Shown one piece after another: positions 41,103 to 50,681 of a stretch of DNA of 64,000 bases. Made by a program: the position numbers and the translations under genes. The notes under the pieces were generated by a model. The model was given only the letters and a program-made list of their open reading frames with translations. It was not told the origin of the DNA and did not search any database. How positions within the stretch are numbered: position 1 is the first letter of the stretch; each line of letters opens with the position of its first letter. Source of the DNA: Clostridiaceae bacterium (GTDB lineage Bacteria > Bacillota > Clostridia > Lachnospirales > Lachnospiraceae); the NCBI GenBank assembly GCA_910575795.1, contig CAJTGE010000001.1, positions 1 to 64,000 of the forward strand, in the 5' to 3' direction.

Positions 41103-42968
41103 TCAATGCGCCGAGACGTCGAACTGCTTGACCCGCATGGCCCGGATTGCATTTAAGATTGCGATAATTGAAACACCTACATCGGCAAACACTGCCGCCC
41201 ACATATTTGCATAACCCAGCGCGCCTAAAATAAGTACCAGGAATTTGACGCCGAGGGCAAATACAATATTCTGATTTGCAATACAGATTGTCTTTCTTGC
41301 AATCCGAATCACGGCTGCAATTTTAGACGGTTCATCCGTCATCAGAACAATGTCTGCGGCTTCTATGGCGGCGTCAGAACCCAGTCCTCCCATGGCGATA
41401 CCCACATCGGCCCGTGCTAAAACTGGCGCATCATTGATGCCGTCCCCTACAAAGACGAGCGTTCCCTTTTCGCTCTTTTGCTGGAGCAATTCTTCCACAC
41501 GATCAACTTTATCCGCAGGAAGTAACTCTGTGTATGCCTGATCCAGCCCAAGACGGTCAGCTACCTTTCTGCCAACCGCATCGGCATCTCCGGTCAGCAT
41601 AACGCTTTTACGGACCCCAACCGATTTCAATGCCTTTATAGCCGCAGATGAATCTTCTTTTATCTCATCTTCAATTACAATACAGCCAGCGTATTTTCCA
41701 TCGCAAGCCAGGTAAACGACGGTTCCAACAGTGGCGGCAGGTGTAAAGCTGATATGTTCCTTTTCCATCAGCTTTGCGTTTCCGGCAAAAACGATCTTTC
41801 CATCAATGATGGACTGGACGCCGTGACCGGCAATCTCCTTAACATCTGTAATACGGCTACTGTCGATTTTCTTCCCATAGACTTTTTTTATGGATAGGGA
41901 AATCGGGTGGTTGGAATAGTCCTCTGCATAGGCAGCCAGTTCCAGAAACTGAGGTTCTTTCATGCCAACAGGGAGAATCTTACTGACCGCAAAGGAACCT
42001 TTTGTCAATGTACCTGTCTTATCAAAAACAACTGTTTCTGCATGGGCCAGCGCTTCCAGATAGTTGCTACCCTTGACCAGTACGCCAATTTTAGAGGAAC
42101 CGCCAATCCCGCCGAAGAAGCTAAGGGGAATCGAAATTACAAGCGCACATGGACAGGAAATAACAAGGAATGTTAAAGCTCTGTAAATCCATATACTAAA
42201 AGCCTGACCGGTAATCAGCGGAGGCAGAATTGCAAGCGCAATCGCCGCAAATACAACTGCCGGTGTATAGTAACGTGCAAACCGGCTGATAAAGTTTTCT
42301 GTTTTTCCTTTCTTATCACTGGCGTTTTCAACTAAATCCAATATTTTGGCTACGGTAGATTCCCCAAACTCCTTTGTGGTTTGGATTGTCAGAATGCCTG
42401 TCTGATTGATACAGCCGCTGATGACCTCCATACCTGGTTCCACATCACGGGGCATGGATTCTCCGGTAAGTGCAGAGGTATCCAGTGCGGAAGTACCCTT
42501 GATAATTTTTCCGTCCAGCGGAACCCGCTCTCCAGGTTTTACTACAATGGTATCGCCGATCATAACCTCGTCTGGATCGACTTGTACTAATTTCCCGTCA
42601 CGCTCTACATTTGCATAGTCGGGGCGAATATCCATGAGACTTGCGATGGATTTTCGGGATTTGGAAACAGCGTAGGATTGGAACCACTCGCCAACCTGGT
42701 AGAACAGCATAACGGCAACGCCTTCTGAGTGTTCACCTAAGATTAAAGCGCCGATGGTTGCAATCGTCATCAGGAAATTTTCATCGAATACCTGACCGCT
42801 AAAAATATTTGTAATTGCCTTCCAAACAATATCCCAACCGACGATTACATAGCAGACCAGGAATACCCCCATTTCTGCCCATCCCTCCAGAGGGAGCAGA
42901 CTTCCCGCCGCGAACAATACGGCGGTTGCGATAATACGAAAAAGCAGATTTTTTTGCCTTCGTGTCAT
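41103..42968 (-). CDS. Zn/Cd/Pb-type P1B-ATPase
   Basis: The 621-residue pump starts at 42968, with AGGAGG upstream. It has the transmembrane CPC motif SCPCALVISIPLSFFGGIGG (zinc group), the phosphorylation motif [27 protein letters not shown], and the phosphatase segment DTSALTGESMP. It lacks an N-terminal metal-binding domain, which is supplied by the separate HMA protein at 43033-43251. Known relatives export Zn, Cd or Pb. It forms an operon with that HMA gene, whose promoter holds an ArsR-type palindrome. Confidence 0.93.
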   Translation of the reverse strand: MTRRQKNLLFRIIATAVLFAAGSLLPLEGWAEMGVFLVCYVIVGWDIVWKAITNIFSGQVFDENFLMTIATIGALILGEHSEGVAVMLFYQVGEWFQSYAVSKSRKSIASLMDIRPDYANVERDGKLVQVDPDEVMIGDTIVVKPGERVPLDGKIIKGTSALDTSALTGESMPRDVEPGMEVISGCINQTGILTIQTTKEFGESTVAKILDLVENASDKKGKTENFISRFARYYTPAVVFAAIALAILPPLITGQAFSIWIYRALTFLVISCPCALVISIPLSFFGGIGGSSKIGVLVKGSNYLEALAHAETVVFDKTGTLTKGSFAVSKILPVGMKEPQFLELAAYAEDYSNHPISLSIKKVYGKKIDSSRITDVKEIAGHGVQSIIDGKIVFAGNAKLMEKEHISFTPAATVGTVVYLACDGKYAGCIVIEDEIKEDSSAAIKALKSVGVRKSVMLTGDADAVGRKVADRLGLDQAYTELLPADKVDRVEELLQQKSEKGTLVFVGDGINDAPVLARADVGIAMGGLGSDAAIEAADIVLMTDEPSKIAAVIRIARKTICIANQNIVFALGVKFLVLILGALGYANMWAAVFADVGVSIIAILNAIRAMRVKQFDVSAH

Positions 42969-42991
42969 AATTATAATCCTCCTTTTAAGAA

Positions 42992-43021
42992 ACACCGGCT
43001 ACCGTATACGGCAGCCGGTGT
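42992..43021 (-). repeat. Hairpin between HMA gene and ATPase gene
   Basis: ACACCGGCT (42992-43000) and AGCCGGTGT (43013-43021) form a perfect 9-bp stem inside the two-gene operon. The minus strand continues TTTCTTAAAAGGAGG, so it is a weak terminator or an RNA stability element that may lower ATPase expression relative to the HMA protein. Confidence 0.6.
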
Positions 43022-43032
43022 CCAGCTTTTTA

Positions 43033-43251
43033 TCACGCCTTGACAGTCACATCCGGCTCAATCTTTTTAATCAGAGCTTTTGCCTCGGACAGAATCGAAT
43101 CAAACCGATCATCCGGCGCTTCCAGTATCATTTTCTGGCCCAGAAAGTTGACAGTTACGCTGGTTACACCGTCAATTTTTTGTACGGCATTCTGGATTTT
43201 GTCAGCACAGTGGCCGCAATCCAGGTCGATGAGTTTAATGGTCTTTTTCAT
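43033..43251 (-). CDS. Heavy-metal-associated (HMA) domain protein
   Basis: The 72-residue protein has the ferredoxin-like HMA fold with the CxxC-type metal motif DCGHCADKI at the start of the first helix, and VTSVTVNFLGQKM. It probably delivers metal to the ATPase after it. It lies in front of the ATPase gene, with the ATPase start 65 bases after its stop. Confidence 0.85.
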   Translation of the reverse strand: MKKTIKLIDLDCGHCADKIQNAVQKIDGVTSVTVNFLGQKMILEAPDDRFDSILSEAKALIKKIEPDVTVKA

Positions 43252-43298
43252 GGGAAAAGACCTCCTTTCATATAGTTTATAGTTGGTTTGACATAGCC

Positions 43299-43326
43299 GA
43301 ACAATTAAATGTGCGTTTAATTGTTC
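43299..43326 (-). promoter_or_regulatory. ArsR-type operator of the Zn/Cd efflux operon
   Basis: GAACAATTAAA (43299-43309) and TTTAATTGTTC (43316-43326) form a perfect 11-bp inverted repeat with a 6-base centre. On the minus strand its inner arm carries a -35 TTGTTC, 17 bases from -10 TATAAA. Such repeats are typical for SmtB/ArsR operators. Confidence 0.75.
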
Positions 43327-43652
43327 ATGGGTTTCAGTATATCTGTGACCTCGTATTTCGTCAATGGATTTTGGGGCGATATTCCTCTTTGGAGCATAAA
43401 ACCTGCTAATTGGATTTCAACTATAATTTATTGCTTTTTGGGTGTAGAATCCTTCTTTTTGGAGCGGACAACGAACAATATTCCGGGATATAATTGTGAG
43501 CGGTTAAGAAAAACCGCATGTGCACCTTTATGATTGGGGCTGCTGGCATTTCCTCCCCTAAGAAATGCCGGTTGCCCCTTCTCGTAACAGTTTTAAGTTC
43601 CCCACAGGGGAGGGGTACTTGCACAAATTTCTGAAAGAAAGAAGGGATAACT
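43327..43652 (+). promoter_or_regulatory. copA promoter and structured leader
   Basis: This stretch has no gene. A -10 TATAAT lies at 43422-43427, with the AraC-like 30-base motif A overlapping its -35 area (43388-43414) and motif C right after it (43437-43470). The leader then holds a GCGGTT/AACCGC hairpin (43499-43516) and a long stem GGGGCTGCTGGCATTTC/GAAATGCCGGTTGCCCC (43536-43578). A CCCC/GGGG repeat at 43590-43620 resembles a CsoR operator. Control may involve copper, an AraC regulator, and RNA structure. Confidence 0.5.
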
Positions 43653-46217
43653 TTGAAAAAGGAGCAATTCGATATTACGGGCATGACCTGTTCAGCCTGC
43701 TCCGCAAGGATTGAAAAAAGTGTTTCAAAATTGTCAGGTATTCAGGAAGTGTCCGTAAATCTGTTAAAGAACAGCATGGTTGCTTCATATGACGAATCCG
43801 TTTTGAATACGCCGGAGATCGTCCGAGCGGTTGAAAAAGCAGGTTATGGTGCGTTTCCGAAAGTACCGGCCCAGGATAAAAACAAACCTAGAGGCCGGGC
43901 CGCAGTTCCGGAAGTCAGTACGGCGCAGGCAGAATATAAGCAGATGAAACAGCGGTTGCTGCTTTCTGCCCTGTTTACAATCCCGCTGTTTTACATATCC
44001 ATGGGACACATGATGGGATGGCCGCTGCCAGGCGGACTACTGGGAATGGAAAATGCAATGAGTTTTGCATTCACCCAGTTTCTTTTTCTGGTTCCGGTCG
44101 TTTTTATCAATTTCAAATACTATCGCATGGGGTTCAAAACATTATTTCACGGTTCCCCCAACATGGATTCCTTAATTGCTATCGGTTCCGGCGCAGCGAT
44201 TGTCTACGGCATTTATGCCATTTATAAAATTGGTATTGGCTTAGGGCATGGTGACATGGCGATGGTTCACAGCTTTACGATGGACTTATATTTTGAATCT
44301 GCCGGTATGATTCTGACCCTTATCACATTTGGAAAGACATTGGAAGCCCGCGCAAAAGGAAAAACCTCGGATGCCATCACAAAGCTGATGAATTTAGCTC
44401 CTAAGACCGCTACGGTGGAACGTGACGGACAGGAAATACAGGTTCCTATTGAGGAAGTGTGCCTGGGCGACACTCTGATTGTAAAATCTGGCGAATCTGT
44501 GCCAGTAGACGGTGTTGTTGTGGAAGGCTTTTCCGCTGTCGATGAATCGGCACTAACCGGTGAAAGTATTCCGGCGGAAAAACATGTTGGCGACAAGGTA
44601 ATTGGTGCAACCATCAACAAATCCGGTTATTTCAAAATGCAGGCCACTAAGGTCGGAGACGATACCACATTGGCACAGATTGTTCGTCTGGTTGACGAAG
44701 CTACCAGTTCAAAAGCACCGATTGCAAAACTGGCGGATAAGGTTAGCGGAATATTTGTTCCGATTGTAATCACAATCGCTCTGGTGGCTATTGTGGGCTG
44801 GCTTCTGGCTGGTTACGGTTTTGAATTTGCACTGTCTATCGGAATTTCTATTTTAGTGATTTCGTGTCCCTGTGCGCTGGGCCTTGCCACCCCCACCGCC
44901 ATCATGGTGGGAACCGGGAAGGGCGCGACCAATGGAATCCTGATTAAATCTGCGGAAGCACTGGAAACCGCCCATAATGTAGACACGGTGGTGCTGGATA
45001 AAACCGGTACGATTACCCAGGGTACACCCGCTGTAACCAATATTCTGTGCGGGAACGGTATCAGACAGAAAGATTTGATGCAGGTTGCCGCCTCCCTGGA
45101 AAAGCTGTCTGAACATCCCTTGGCAGATGCAATTGTTTCAGAAGCGGAGAAAAATGGGCTTGCATTCCTGCCGGTCAGCGATTACAAGCAGATTCCTGGT
45201 GAGGGAATTATAGGTCGAATCAATGGTCAACTGTGTCTGGCCGGAAACCGCCGTCTGATGGCTTCCAATGGGATTTCTGATGGAGATTTGCTTAAATTGG
45301 GAGAGGCGATGGCGGTAGATGGAAAGACGCCGTTGTTCTTTGCCAGAGCAGGACAGCTTATTGGAGTGATTGCAGTAGCAGATATTGTAAAGCCCACCAG
45401 CAGTCAGGCCGTTAAAGAGCTATCCGCTATGGGGATTGAAGTGGTTATGCTGACAGGGGATAATGCAAAAACAGCGGAAGCAATTCGCCACCAGGTTGGA
45501 GTAGATCGTGTAGTAGCGGAAGTATTCCCGCAGGATAAAGAAAAAGAAATCCGGCGCTTGCAGGGAATGGGTAAAAAGGTGGCTATGGTGGGTGACGGTA
45601 TCAATGACGCCCCTGCCCTTGCCAGAGCAGATGTAGGTATAGCCATCGGCGCAGGGACTGACGTGGCGATTGAATCAGCGGACATTGTTCTGATGAAAAG
45701 TGATCTGCTGGATGTGTCCACAGCGATTCAGCTTAGTAAGTTGGTCATTCGCAATATCAAGCAAAATCTGTTTTGGGCATTTATTTACAACATCATTGGG
45801 ATTCCGATTGCGGCAGGGTTGTTCTATCTGTCCTTTAGCTTAAAGCTGAATCCGATGATTGGTGCTTTTGCTATGAGCTTCAGTTCTGTATTTGTAGTAT
45901 CAAATGCGTTACGGCTTAGATGGTTCAAGGCAAAACACGAAACTTATGTAAATCCGATAGTGGATAAAGAGTCAAGCAGACATGAAATAAGAAAGGAAGA
46001 AAGGAAAATGGAAAAAGTATTAAATATCGAAGGTATGGTTTGCAGCAACTGCGTAAAGCACGTTCACAAGGCACTGATGGAAATTCCCGGTATCCAGGAG
46101 GCCGTTGTAGAATTGGAAAGCAAAACAGCACAGGTTCAGTTATCCCAGGCCGTGTCGGACGAGGTTCTGAAAGCGGCCATTGAGGACGCAGGCTATGAAC
46201 TTGTTAGCCTTCAATAA
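43653..46217 (+). CDS. copA: CopA-type copper P1B-ATPase with C-terminal HMA domain
   Basis: The start is TTG, seven bases after GAAGG. The 854-residue pump has an N-terminal HMA domain ([20 protein letters not shown]), eight or so membrane helices, the copper CPC motif [27 protein letters not shown], and [21 protein letters not shown] second HMA domain with [18 protein letters not shown] follows the last helix. An internal ribosome site and ATG precede that domain (see the next feature). It exports Cu(I). The csoR gene follows 11 bases downstream. Confidence 0.95.
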   Translation: MKKEQFDITGMTCSACSARIEKSVSKLSGIQEVSVNLLKNSMVASYDESVLNTPEIVRAVEKAGYGAFPKVPAQDKNKPRGRAAVPEVSTAQAEYKQMKQRLLLSALFTIPLFYISMGHMMGWPLPGGLLGMENAMSFAFTQFLFLVPVVFINFKYYRMGFKTLFHGSPNMDSLIAIGSGAAIVYGIYAIYKIGIGLGHGDMAMVHSFTMDLYFESAGMILTLITFGKTLEARAKGKTSDAITKLMNLAPKTATVERDGQEIQVPIEEVCLGDTLIVKSGESVPVDGVVVEGFSAVDESALTGESIPAEKHVGDKVIGATINKSGYFKMQATKVGDDTTLAQIVRLVDEATSSKAPIAKLADKVSGIFVPIVITIALVAIVGWLLAGYGFEFALSIGISILVISCPCALGLATPTAIMVGTGKGATNGILIKSAEALETAHNVDTVVLDKTGTITQGTPAVTNILCGNGIRQKDLMQVAASLEKLSEHPLADAIVSEAEKNGLAFLPVSDYKQIPGEGIIGRINGQLCLAGNRRLMASNGISDGDLLKLGEAMAVDGKTPLFFARAGQLIGVIAVADIVKPTSSQAVKELSAMGIEVVMLTGDNAKTAEAIRHQVGVDRVVAEVFPQDKEKEIRRLQGMGKKVAMVGDGINDAPALARADVGIAIGAGTDVAIESADIVLMKSDLLDVSTAIQLSKLVIRNIKQNLFWAFIYNIIGIPIAAGLFYLSFSLKLNPMIGAFAMSFSSVFVVSNALRLRWFKAKHETYVNPIVDKESSRHEIRKEERKMEKVLNIEGMVCSNCVKHVHKALMEIPGIQEAVVELESKTAQVQLSQAVSDEVLKAAIEDAGYELVSLQ
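46008..46217 (+). CDS. Possible internal start giving a CopZ-like chaperone
   Basis: Inside copA, codon 786 is an in-frame ATG preceded by AAGAAAGGAAA, a good ribosome site that the pump itself does not need. Translation there gives a 69-residue CopZ-like HMA protein, [20 protein letters not shown], sharing the copA stop. E. coli makes its CopZ-like chaperone from copA by frameshifting, so dual products from copA have precedent. Here the mechanism would be internal initiation. This is inferred and could also be a coincidence of codon use. Confidence 0.4.
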   Translation: MEKVLNIEGMVCSNCVKHVHKALMEIPGIQEAVVELESKTAQVQLSQAVSDEVLKAAIEDAGYELVSLQ

Positions 46218-46228
46218 GAGAGCCGCTT

Positions 46229-46492
46229 ATGAAAGCAAAGAAAAATAATATTACCCACAAAATCAAAATCGCACAAGGGCAACTGACTGGAATCCTCCAA
46301 ATGATTGAAGATGACCGCTATTGTGTGGACATATCCAATCAACTGCTGGCTGCACAGGCAATTCTGAAAAGTGCCAATCAGCAGATTTTGCAGGCCCATA
46401 TCAGAAACTGCGTCAGCGAAGCATTAAAAACAGACGCTGAAAACCCGAAGCTGGAAGAAGCCTTAAAACTGCTTGAAAAAATGGCACAGTAA
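46229..46492 (+). CDS. csoR: CsoR-type copper-sensing repressor
   Basis: The 87-residue all-helical protein has the conserved Cys-His-Cys metal set: Cys in RYCVDISNQLLAAQ, and His and Cys in LQAHIRNCVSEAL. There is no classical DNA-binding helix-turn-helix, as is normal for this family. It lies 11 bases after copA and is probably co-transcribed, so copper would relieve its own repression. Confidence 0.9.
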   Translation: MKAKKNNITHKIKIAQGQLTGILQMIEDDRYCVDISNQLLAAQAILKSANQQILQAHIRNCVSEALKTDAENPKLEEALKLLEKMAQ

Positions 46493-46496
46493 ATAT

Positions 46497-46528
46497 GGGG
46501 GCGGGAAGTATTAAAATCTTCCCGCCCC
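46497..46528 (+). terminator. Terminator after csoR
   Basis: GGGGCGGGAAG pairs with CTTCCCGCCCC. The T-run is short (TGATTTCATATC), so it may also act as an mRNA stabiliser. Confidence 0.55.
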
Positions 46529-46643
46529 TGATTTCATATCTGTTTGGATTGATAATTCTGCGGTTAGGAGCGTACAAATGCCCCGGCTTTTTATATACTT
46601 TAGTTGGTTAGACATGGCTAATAAATAAGAGGAGGTAAAAGTG

Positions 46644-48020
46644 ATGAAACAGGCACTTGACACAAGGACAAAATTACTGACACAAAATCCATTTTCACTC
46701 ATGCTGGAACTAAGTATTCCCGCAGTTCTCGGCATGGTGGTCGTGGGACTTTATAATTTTATGGATTCCGTTTTTGTCGGCCAGATGGTCGGCAGCGTAC
46801 AAATGGGCGCGGTATCTATATCGTACCCGTTTACATTGATTAACGGCGGCACCGCTGCCATGATCGGCGTTGGTTCCGCATCTGTGCTGTCCCGCGCTAT
46901 TGGTAAGAAGGACGAGCAGACGATTCAAAAAATCATGGGAAATCTGACAGCCATGGTTCTTCTTCTGTCGGTTATCATTATGGCTGTGGGAATGACGTTT
47001 ACCCGCCAGATTCTTTCATTGGCCGGTGCCAGCGGGGACATCTTAAACTCGGCTGAAAACTACCTGCGGATTGTCTATGCGGGATCGCTGTTCGTAAACT
47101 TTTTCCAGAGCGCCAATATGGTAATCCGTGGCGAGGGGCAGCTCAAAAAGGCGATGCTGATTATCGGAAGCGGCGCTTTGCTGAATATTATCCTTGATCC
47201 TATTTTCATTTCCATACTGAATCCATATGGAAAAGGAATTGAGGGTGCCGCCTATGCAACGATTCTGTCTCAATTCATTCAGGCTGCGTTTACACTATGG
47301 TATTTCAAGAAAAAGAGCGTTCATGTAAAAATAGGCCGTATTCACATTGACGGTACTCTGCTTCCCCAGGTTCTTGCCGTAGGGGTGTCCGCATTGTTAA
47401 TGCAGATCTTGACTTTGGTGCAACAGACTGTAATATACCGTTTAGCTTCTATCTATGGCGGAGAAGCCTCCCAGATTCTGCTTGGGGCGGCTCTCCGTGT
47501 GTGGAACTTCGCTTTTGTTCCTCTTTGGGGTATCAGTCAGGGGTTCCAGCCAGCCGCCGGTACAAATTATGGTGCGAAGGATTATACCCGTGTTAAGACT
47601 TTGACGGGCGTATTTGTCGCAAGCGCCACCGTAATGTCCCTGATATTCTATATTCCGGTTGAACTTTTTCCAACAAAAGTGCTTTCCCTGTTTATTACAG
47701 ACCTTGGTGTTGCCGCTTCGGGAGCCGCAAACTTCCGCATCATGTTCAGCACCTATATTTTGCAGGGCAGTTTTATTATCGCTGTGACATTATTTCAATC
47801 ACTTGGAAAAGCAAATAAGGCGACATGGCTGGTACTGTTTCGGCAAATTATTTTGTTCATTCCATTGGCAATTATTCTTCCGATGATTGGAGGTATGGGT
47901 ATCCGTGGCGTATGGCTGGCGATTGCCTTGACTGATGCGATTCTGGTGGTTATTACTCTTTCAATGATGTTTGGGGAGTTTCGGAAATTTGCTCATAGTG
48001 GCCCTCCTATGGCCACATAA
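46644..48020 (+). CDS. MATE-family multidrug efflux transporter
   Basis: The 458-residue protein has 12 hydrophobic helices and the MATE signatures LSIPAVLGMVVVGLYNFMDS, VFVGQMVGSVQMGAVSIS and the gated-core pattern in each half (WNFAFVPLWGISQGFQPAAG). Relatives export dyes and fluoroquinolone-like drugs with sodium or protons. GAGGAGG precedes both GTG (46641) and ATG (46644); I use the ATG. The gene follows a small promoter region after the csoR terminator, so it may respond to a different signal. Confidence 0.88.
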   Translation: MKQALDTRTKLLTQNPFSLMLELSIPAVLGMVVVGLYNFMDSVFVGQMVGSVQMGAVSISYPFTLINGGTAAMIGVGSASVLSRAIGKKDEQTIQKIMGNLTAMVLLLSVIIMAVGMTFTRQILSLAGASGDILNSAENYLRIVYAGSLFVNFFQSANMVIRGEGQLKKAMLIIGSGALLNIILDPIFISILNPYGKGIEGAAYATILSQFIQAAFTLWYFKKKSVHVKIGRIHIDGTLLPQVLAVGVSALLMQILTLVQQTVIYRLASIYGGEASQILLGAALRVWNFAFVPLWGISQGFQPAAGTNYGAKDYTRVKTLTGVFVASATVMSLIFYIPVELFPTKVLSLFITDLGVAASGAANFRIMFSTYILQGSFIIAVTLFQSLGKANKATWLVLFRQIILFIPLAIILPMIGGMGIRGVWLAIALTDAILVVITLSMMFGEFRKFAHSGPPMAT

Positions 48021-48389
48021 AAACAGTAGCCTTGATATTAAAAGCTACCGATACAATGAAGTGCGCTGAAATATAGTTGCCGCACGACGGCTTTTTCTTG
48101 CAATCGTGCGGCAACTATTCAAATCATTTTATATCTTTCAACAATTCTTCTACTGAGATACCAACGCCGATGAAGATAACTCCTACCAACTATTACGCTA
48201 TTATAGGTTGCATTTGGGTTGCGACTCATATGAACTACCAAAAGAATGAATCTCAATAAACATCAAAATAGGTAAAAGCGTAGGGCAAAGAAGCCAGTTT
48301 ACTTCTTATGCCCTACGCTAACCCGTAGTGATATTATTCAGGAAGGTAACTAAAGGCCACTCCCGGATAACTAACCAGCGTACTGGATG
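48021..48389. other. Intergenic region with two long hairpins
   Basis: No gene is visible in this 369-base stretch. Hairpins are at 48078-48116 (GTTGCCGCACGA pairing with TCGTGCGGCAAC) and 48277-48319 (AGCGTAGGGCA with TGCCCTACGCT). They probably end the MATE gene and the converging minus-strand operon. Confidence 0.55.
48277..48319. terminator. Terminator-like hairpin after the TudS-like gene
   Basis: AGCGTAGGGCA and TGCCCTACGCT form a perfect 11-bp stem with an extra inner AAGAAG/CTTCTT pairing. No long T run follows on either strand. Confidence 0.5.
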
Positions 48390-48926
48390 TTATAGCAATG
48401 TCGTTATCTTCTCTACAAAATTATCTGTGCCTTTTAGCCCTATCATCGGGATTGACAAACACGCTTTTGTTAGGCATCCAGAAAGTTCAGACATAAACAA
48501 CCCTTTGCCCTTGATTTCTGCATTATAATCTGATGTAGTGTCTACTCCGCAATTTGGAGAGCGATTTGCTCCTACGATGCCGATTATCTCAAAACCGTAC
48601 TTATTATATTCTAAGATTTGTTGCATTACATAATCTACTAAATGTTGTAGTTTCTTATTTTTATTTTCTTTTTGCATTTCTCGTCTAATCCGTGTATTTT
48701 CTTTTAGAACGTTTTCATCAGCACCATTTTCATTCCCTCTATCAAGACCCAGACAACAAAGCTCTGGACATGGAAGTTGGACTATTCCCACTTCTGCGTT
48801 GATAAATAATTCAACCACCTCCTTAAATGCCGCAGGATAAACCGCAGTTCCATCTGAAATAGAATTTTGATTTAACAGGCAATGTGCTAAGAAAACGACC
48901 CTTTTACTTCTTCCATCGGTAAACAT
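48390..48926 (-). CDS. TudS-related putative desulfidase
   Basis: The 178-residue protein has the conserved Cys of the CD3072/TudS group: AHCLLNQNSISDG near residue 16, QLPCPELCCLGLDRG in the middle, and NRSPNCGVDTTS later. Biochemically known TudS proteins remove sulphur from thiouracil-type bases with an iron-sulphur cluster. Here it is the last gene of a four-gene unit under an AraC regulator, so the substrate could be a thio-compound sensed by that regulator. The TIGR04076-like gene starts 17 bases upstream. Confidence 0.7.
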   Translation of the reverse strand: MFTDGRSKRVVFLAHCLLNQNSISDGTAVYPAAFKEVVELFINAEVGIVQLPCPELCCLGLDRGNENGADENVLKENTRIRREMQKENKNKKLQHLVDYVMQQILEYNKYGFEIIGIVGANRSPNCGVDTTSDYNAEIKGKGLFMSELSGCLTKACLSIPMIGLKGTDNFVEKITTLL

Positions 48927-48943
48927 ACTTTTCTCCTAAATAA

Positions 48944-49207
48944 TTACTCCTCAATCAGAGTAACTTTGAAAACAACATACCCATTATCAGGACAAGCTAA
49001 ATTTCCTTTTGACTTTGGGTTTTCTTCAAAATTGAAGGTAGCTCCATTATGTAGGGCAACTTGAATAGGAAACAAAGCCATGTAAGCACCTCCGCAAAAT
49101 GGAGTACAGGGAGTATTCATACCCTCACACTGAAATATGTCCCCTACCTTATATCCACATGAACAATGCCCTGTTACCTTTTCAATTTGATATTCAAATT
49201 TTTTCAC
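48944..49207 (-). CDS. TIGR04076-like small protein
   Basis: The 87-residue protein MKKFEYQIEKVTGHCSCGYK has Cys at about 15 and 17 and VGDIFQCEGMNTPCTPFCGG, a Cys-rich middle, then a C-terminal beta segment. This resembles TIGR04076, a family of unknown function often near redox proteins. The start is GTG, seven bases after GGAG. It lies between the TudS-like and ABM-like genes and is probably part of the same operon. Confidence 0.6.
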   Translation of the reverse strand: MKKFEYQIEKVTGHCSCGYKVGDIFQCEGMNTPCTPFCGGAYMALFPIQVALHNGATFNFEENPKSKGNLACPDNGYVVFKVTLIEE

Positions 49208-49210
49208 TTT

Positions 49211-49519
49211 TTATCTCCATATTTTTATTTGTGGTATGATCCTCATTTTGACACTTGCAGCGTCAAGTGCTTTTACAAAAGGGGCTGCTCCCTCATCTTG
49301 AAACATTTTATCGGAAGCAGCCTTGAGTTCTTCCATTGAAGCCCAATGCTGTATCATAGTCCATTCTCTGTTTTCTTCGTTATAGAGAAGTTCCGTGTCG
49401 ATAAAACCTTGTTGCTTTGAATGATAGTCCTTTTCAAGCGCGTCCACAATGCTGATAAAGCTGTATTTTGTTACCTCCTGTAAAGTTTTCATTGTTACGA
49501 TTTCCGTTGCAATAGACAT
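49211..49519 (-). CDS. ABM-like dimeric monooxygenase-type protein
   Basis: The 102-residue protein MSIATEIVTMKTLQEVTKYS has the antibiotic-biosynthesis-monooxygenase plan: a central FIDTELLYNEENREWTMIQH and WASMEELKAASDKMF. Family members form dimers that bind aromatic compounds or haem; no catalytic residue is certain here. AGGAGG precedes the ATG. It lies between the AraC gene and the TIGR04076-like gene. Confidence 0.6.
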   Translation of the reverse strand: MSIATEIVTMKTLQEVTKYSFISIVDALEKDYHSKQQGFIDTELLYNEENREWTMIQHWASMEELKAASDKMFQDEGAAPFVKALDAASVKMRIIPQIKIWR

Positions 49520-49589
49520 AAAAAATACCTCCTGTTTTTTTCATAGTCTACATGGAATAAAACAAGATGTATTGTAGAAAATCGACTGG

Positions 49590-50435
49590 TCATAGGTATT
49601 TGTATTTAACATTCTCTTTTACAGTAGCTTTCTCTGTTTGAAAGGTGCGTGGCGCTGTTCCCGAAAAATGTGTAAACTCTTTTATAAAATATGATTGGTC
49701 TGTAAAATTATTATCGTATGTAATATCGGTTAAGCTCGCCATATGTTGATGTACTAATTGATTACATGTATTCTGGAAACGTTTTATACGGCGCAAAATT
49801 TTAGGAGTATAGCCCGTATAATATAAAAACAATCTCTCAAACGTTTTTATGTTTATTGACCGTTCATCACAAAAGGATTTGACAGATATATCATCGTTAA
49901 TTGTTATAAAATCTGATATTAGCTGTGCTTTGTCTACAAAATCTTGCTTTATAGATAACTCATCAATCAAAGTATTTTCTATTTCAGCTATTATTTTTTC
50001 GGCAGTATCATTATTGACTGCATTTTTCAATTTTTGAGTCAAACTGTACGAAAACCCGTTTAGATCGACCACTTTGTTTTGGACTTCCTTAAGTGATTTA
50101 AGCACAAAGGGATATAGCCCATGAGGATAAAATGTAATACCGAAAATACGAATGTTATTTTCTTGATGGATAAAACTGCACTTACTGCGCAGTCCATTGA
50201 TATGAAAAGGGGGTGCTATTATTCTATTAAATTCTGTTTCATATACTATAACATCAGCCAAATTCAATATCACATCAATACAATCTGTTGGAAGAAGTTT
50301 ATAGTGTATGTCTGCATTTACAGCTTCAATGTGCCAAAAAAATTTAACCCACGGAATAAGACATTCGTTTTTAATTGCATAACGGGTAATATTTAAAATG
50401 TTAGTCACCTCCAATCGAAATTTTCTATGCATCAT
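49590..50435 (-). CDS. AraC-family regulator of the TudS-type operon
   Basis: The C-terminal domain has two helix-turn-helix motifs typical of AraC (INIKTFERLFLYYTGYTPK; LTDITYDNNFTDQSYFIKEF). The N-terminal part (ILNITRYAIKNECLIPWVKF) resembles the DUF6597 sensor domain. The start is uncertain. The ATG at 50435 lacks a clear ribosome site, whereas GGAGG lies just before codons encoding NILNITRYAIK, with GTG at 50408 and ATT at 50399. I use 50435. It heads the four-gene operon and probably controls it. Confidence 0.75.
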   Translation of the reverse strand: MMHRKFRLEVTNILNITRYAIKNECLIPWVKFFWHIEAVNADIHYKLLPTDCIDVILNLADVIVYETEFNRIIAPPFHINGLRSKCSFIHQENNIRIFGITFYPHGLYPFVLKSLKEVQNKVVDLNGFSYSLTQKLKNAVNNDTAEKIIAEIENTLIDELSIKQDFVDKAQLISDFITINDDISVKSFCDERSINIKTFERLFLYYTGYTPKILRRIKRFQNTCNQLVHQHMASLTDITYDNNFTDQSYFIKEFTHFSGTAPRTFQTEKATVKENVKYKYL

Positions 50436-50625
50436 TATTAGTGTTTCACTTGCAGTTTTTCGACTTGTTGCAACCCAATTCTTATAACACCAATCTGTCA
50501 AGTCACAATTCAATGGCTCACTTTCTGCTTTGAGATACACACTGACGGATCAGGAATCTAGTTGTGACGTTATGTTGTTATAAAGTTAAAAGGATAGCCA
50601 GTCAAAGAGAAGGTTCACAATGAAT

Positions 50626-50666
50626 AAAAATTTCCGTCCCCGTTTTATAGGGTGGCGGGAATTTTT
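50626..50666. terminator. Terminator between AraC and HxlR genes
   Basis: AAAAATTTCCGTCCCCG and GGGTGGCGGGAATTTTT pair with a few mismatches around an A/T loop. It lies between the HxlR gene and the AraC gene (both minus). Confidence 0.6.
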
Positions 50667-50681
50667 ATAGTATCGCATATT

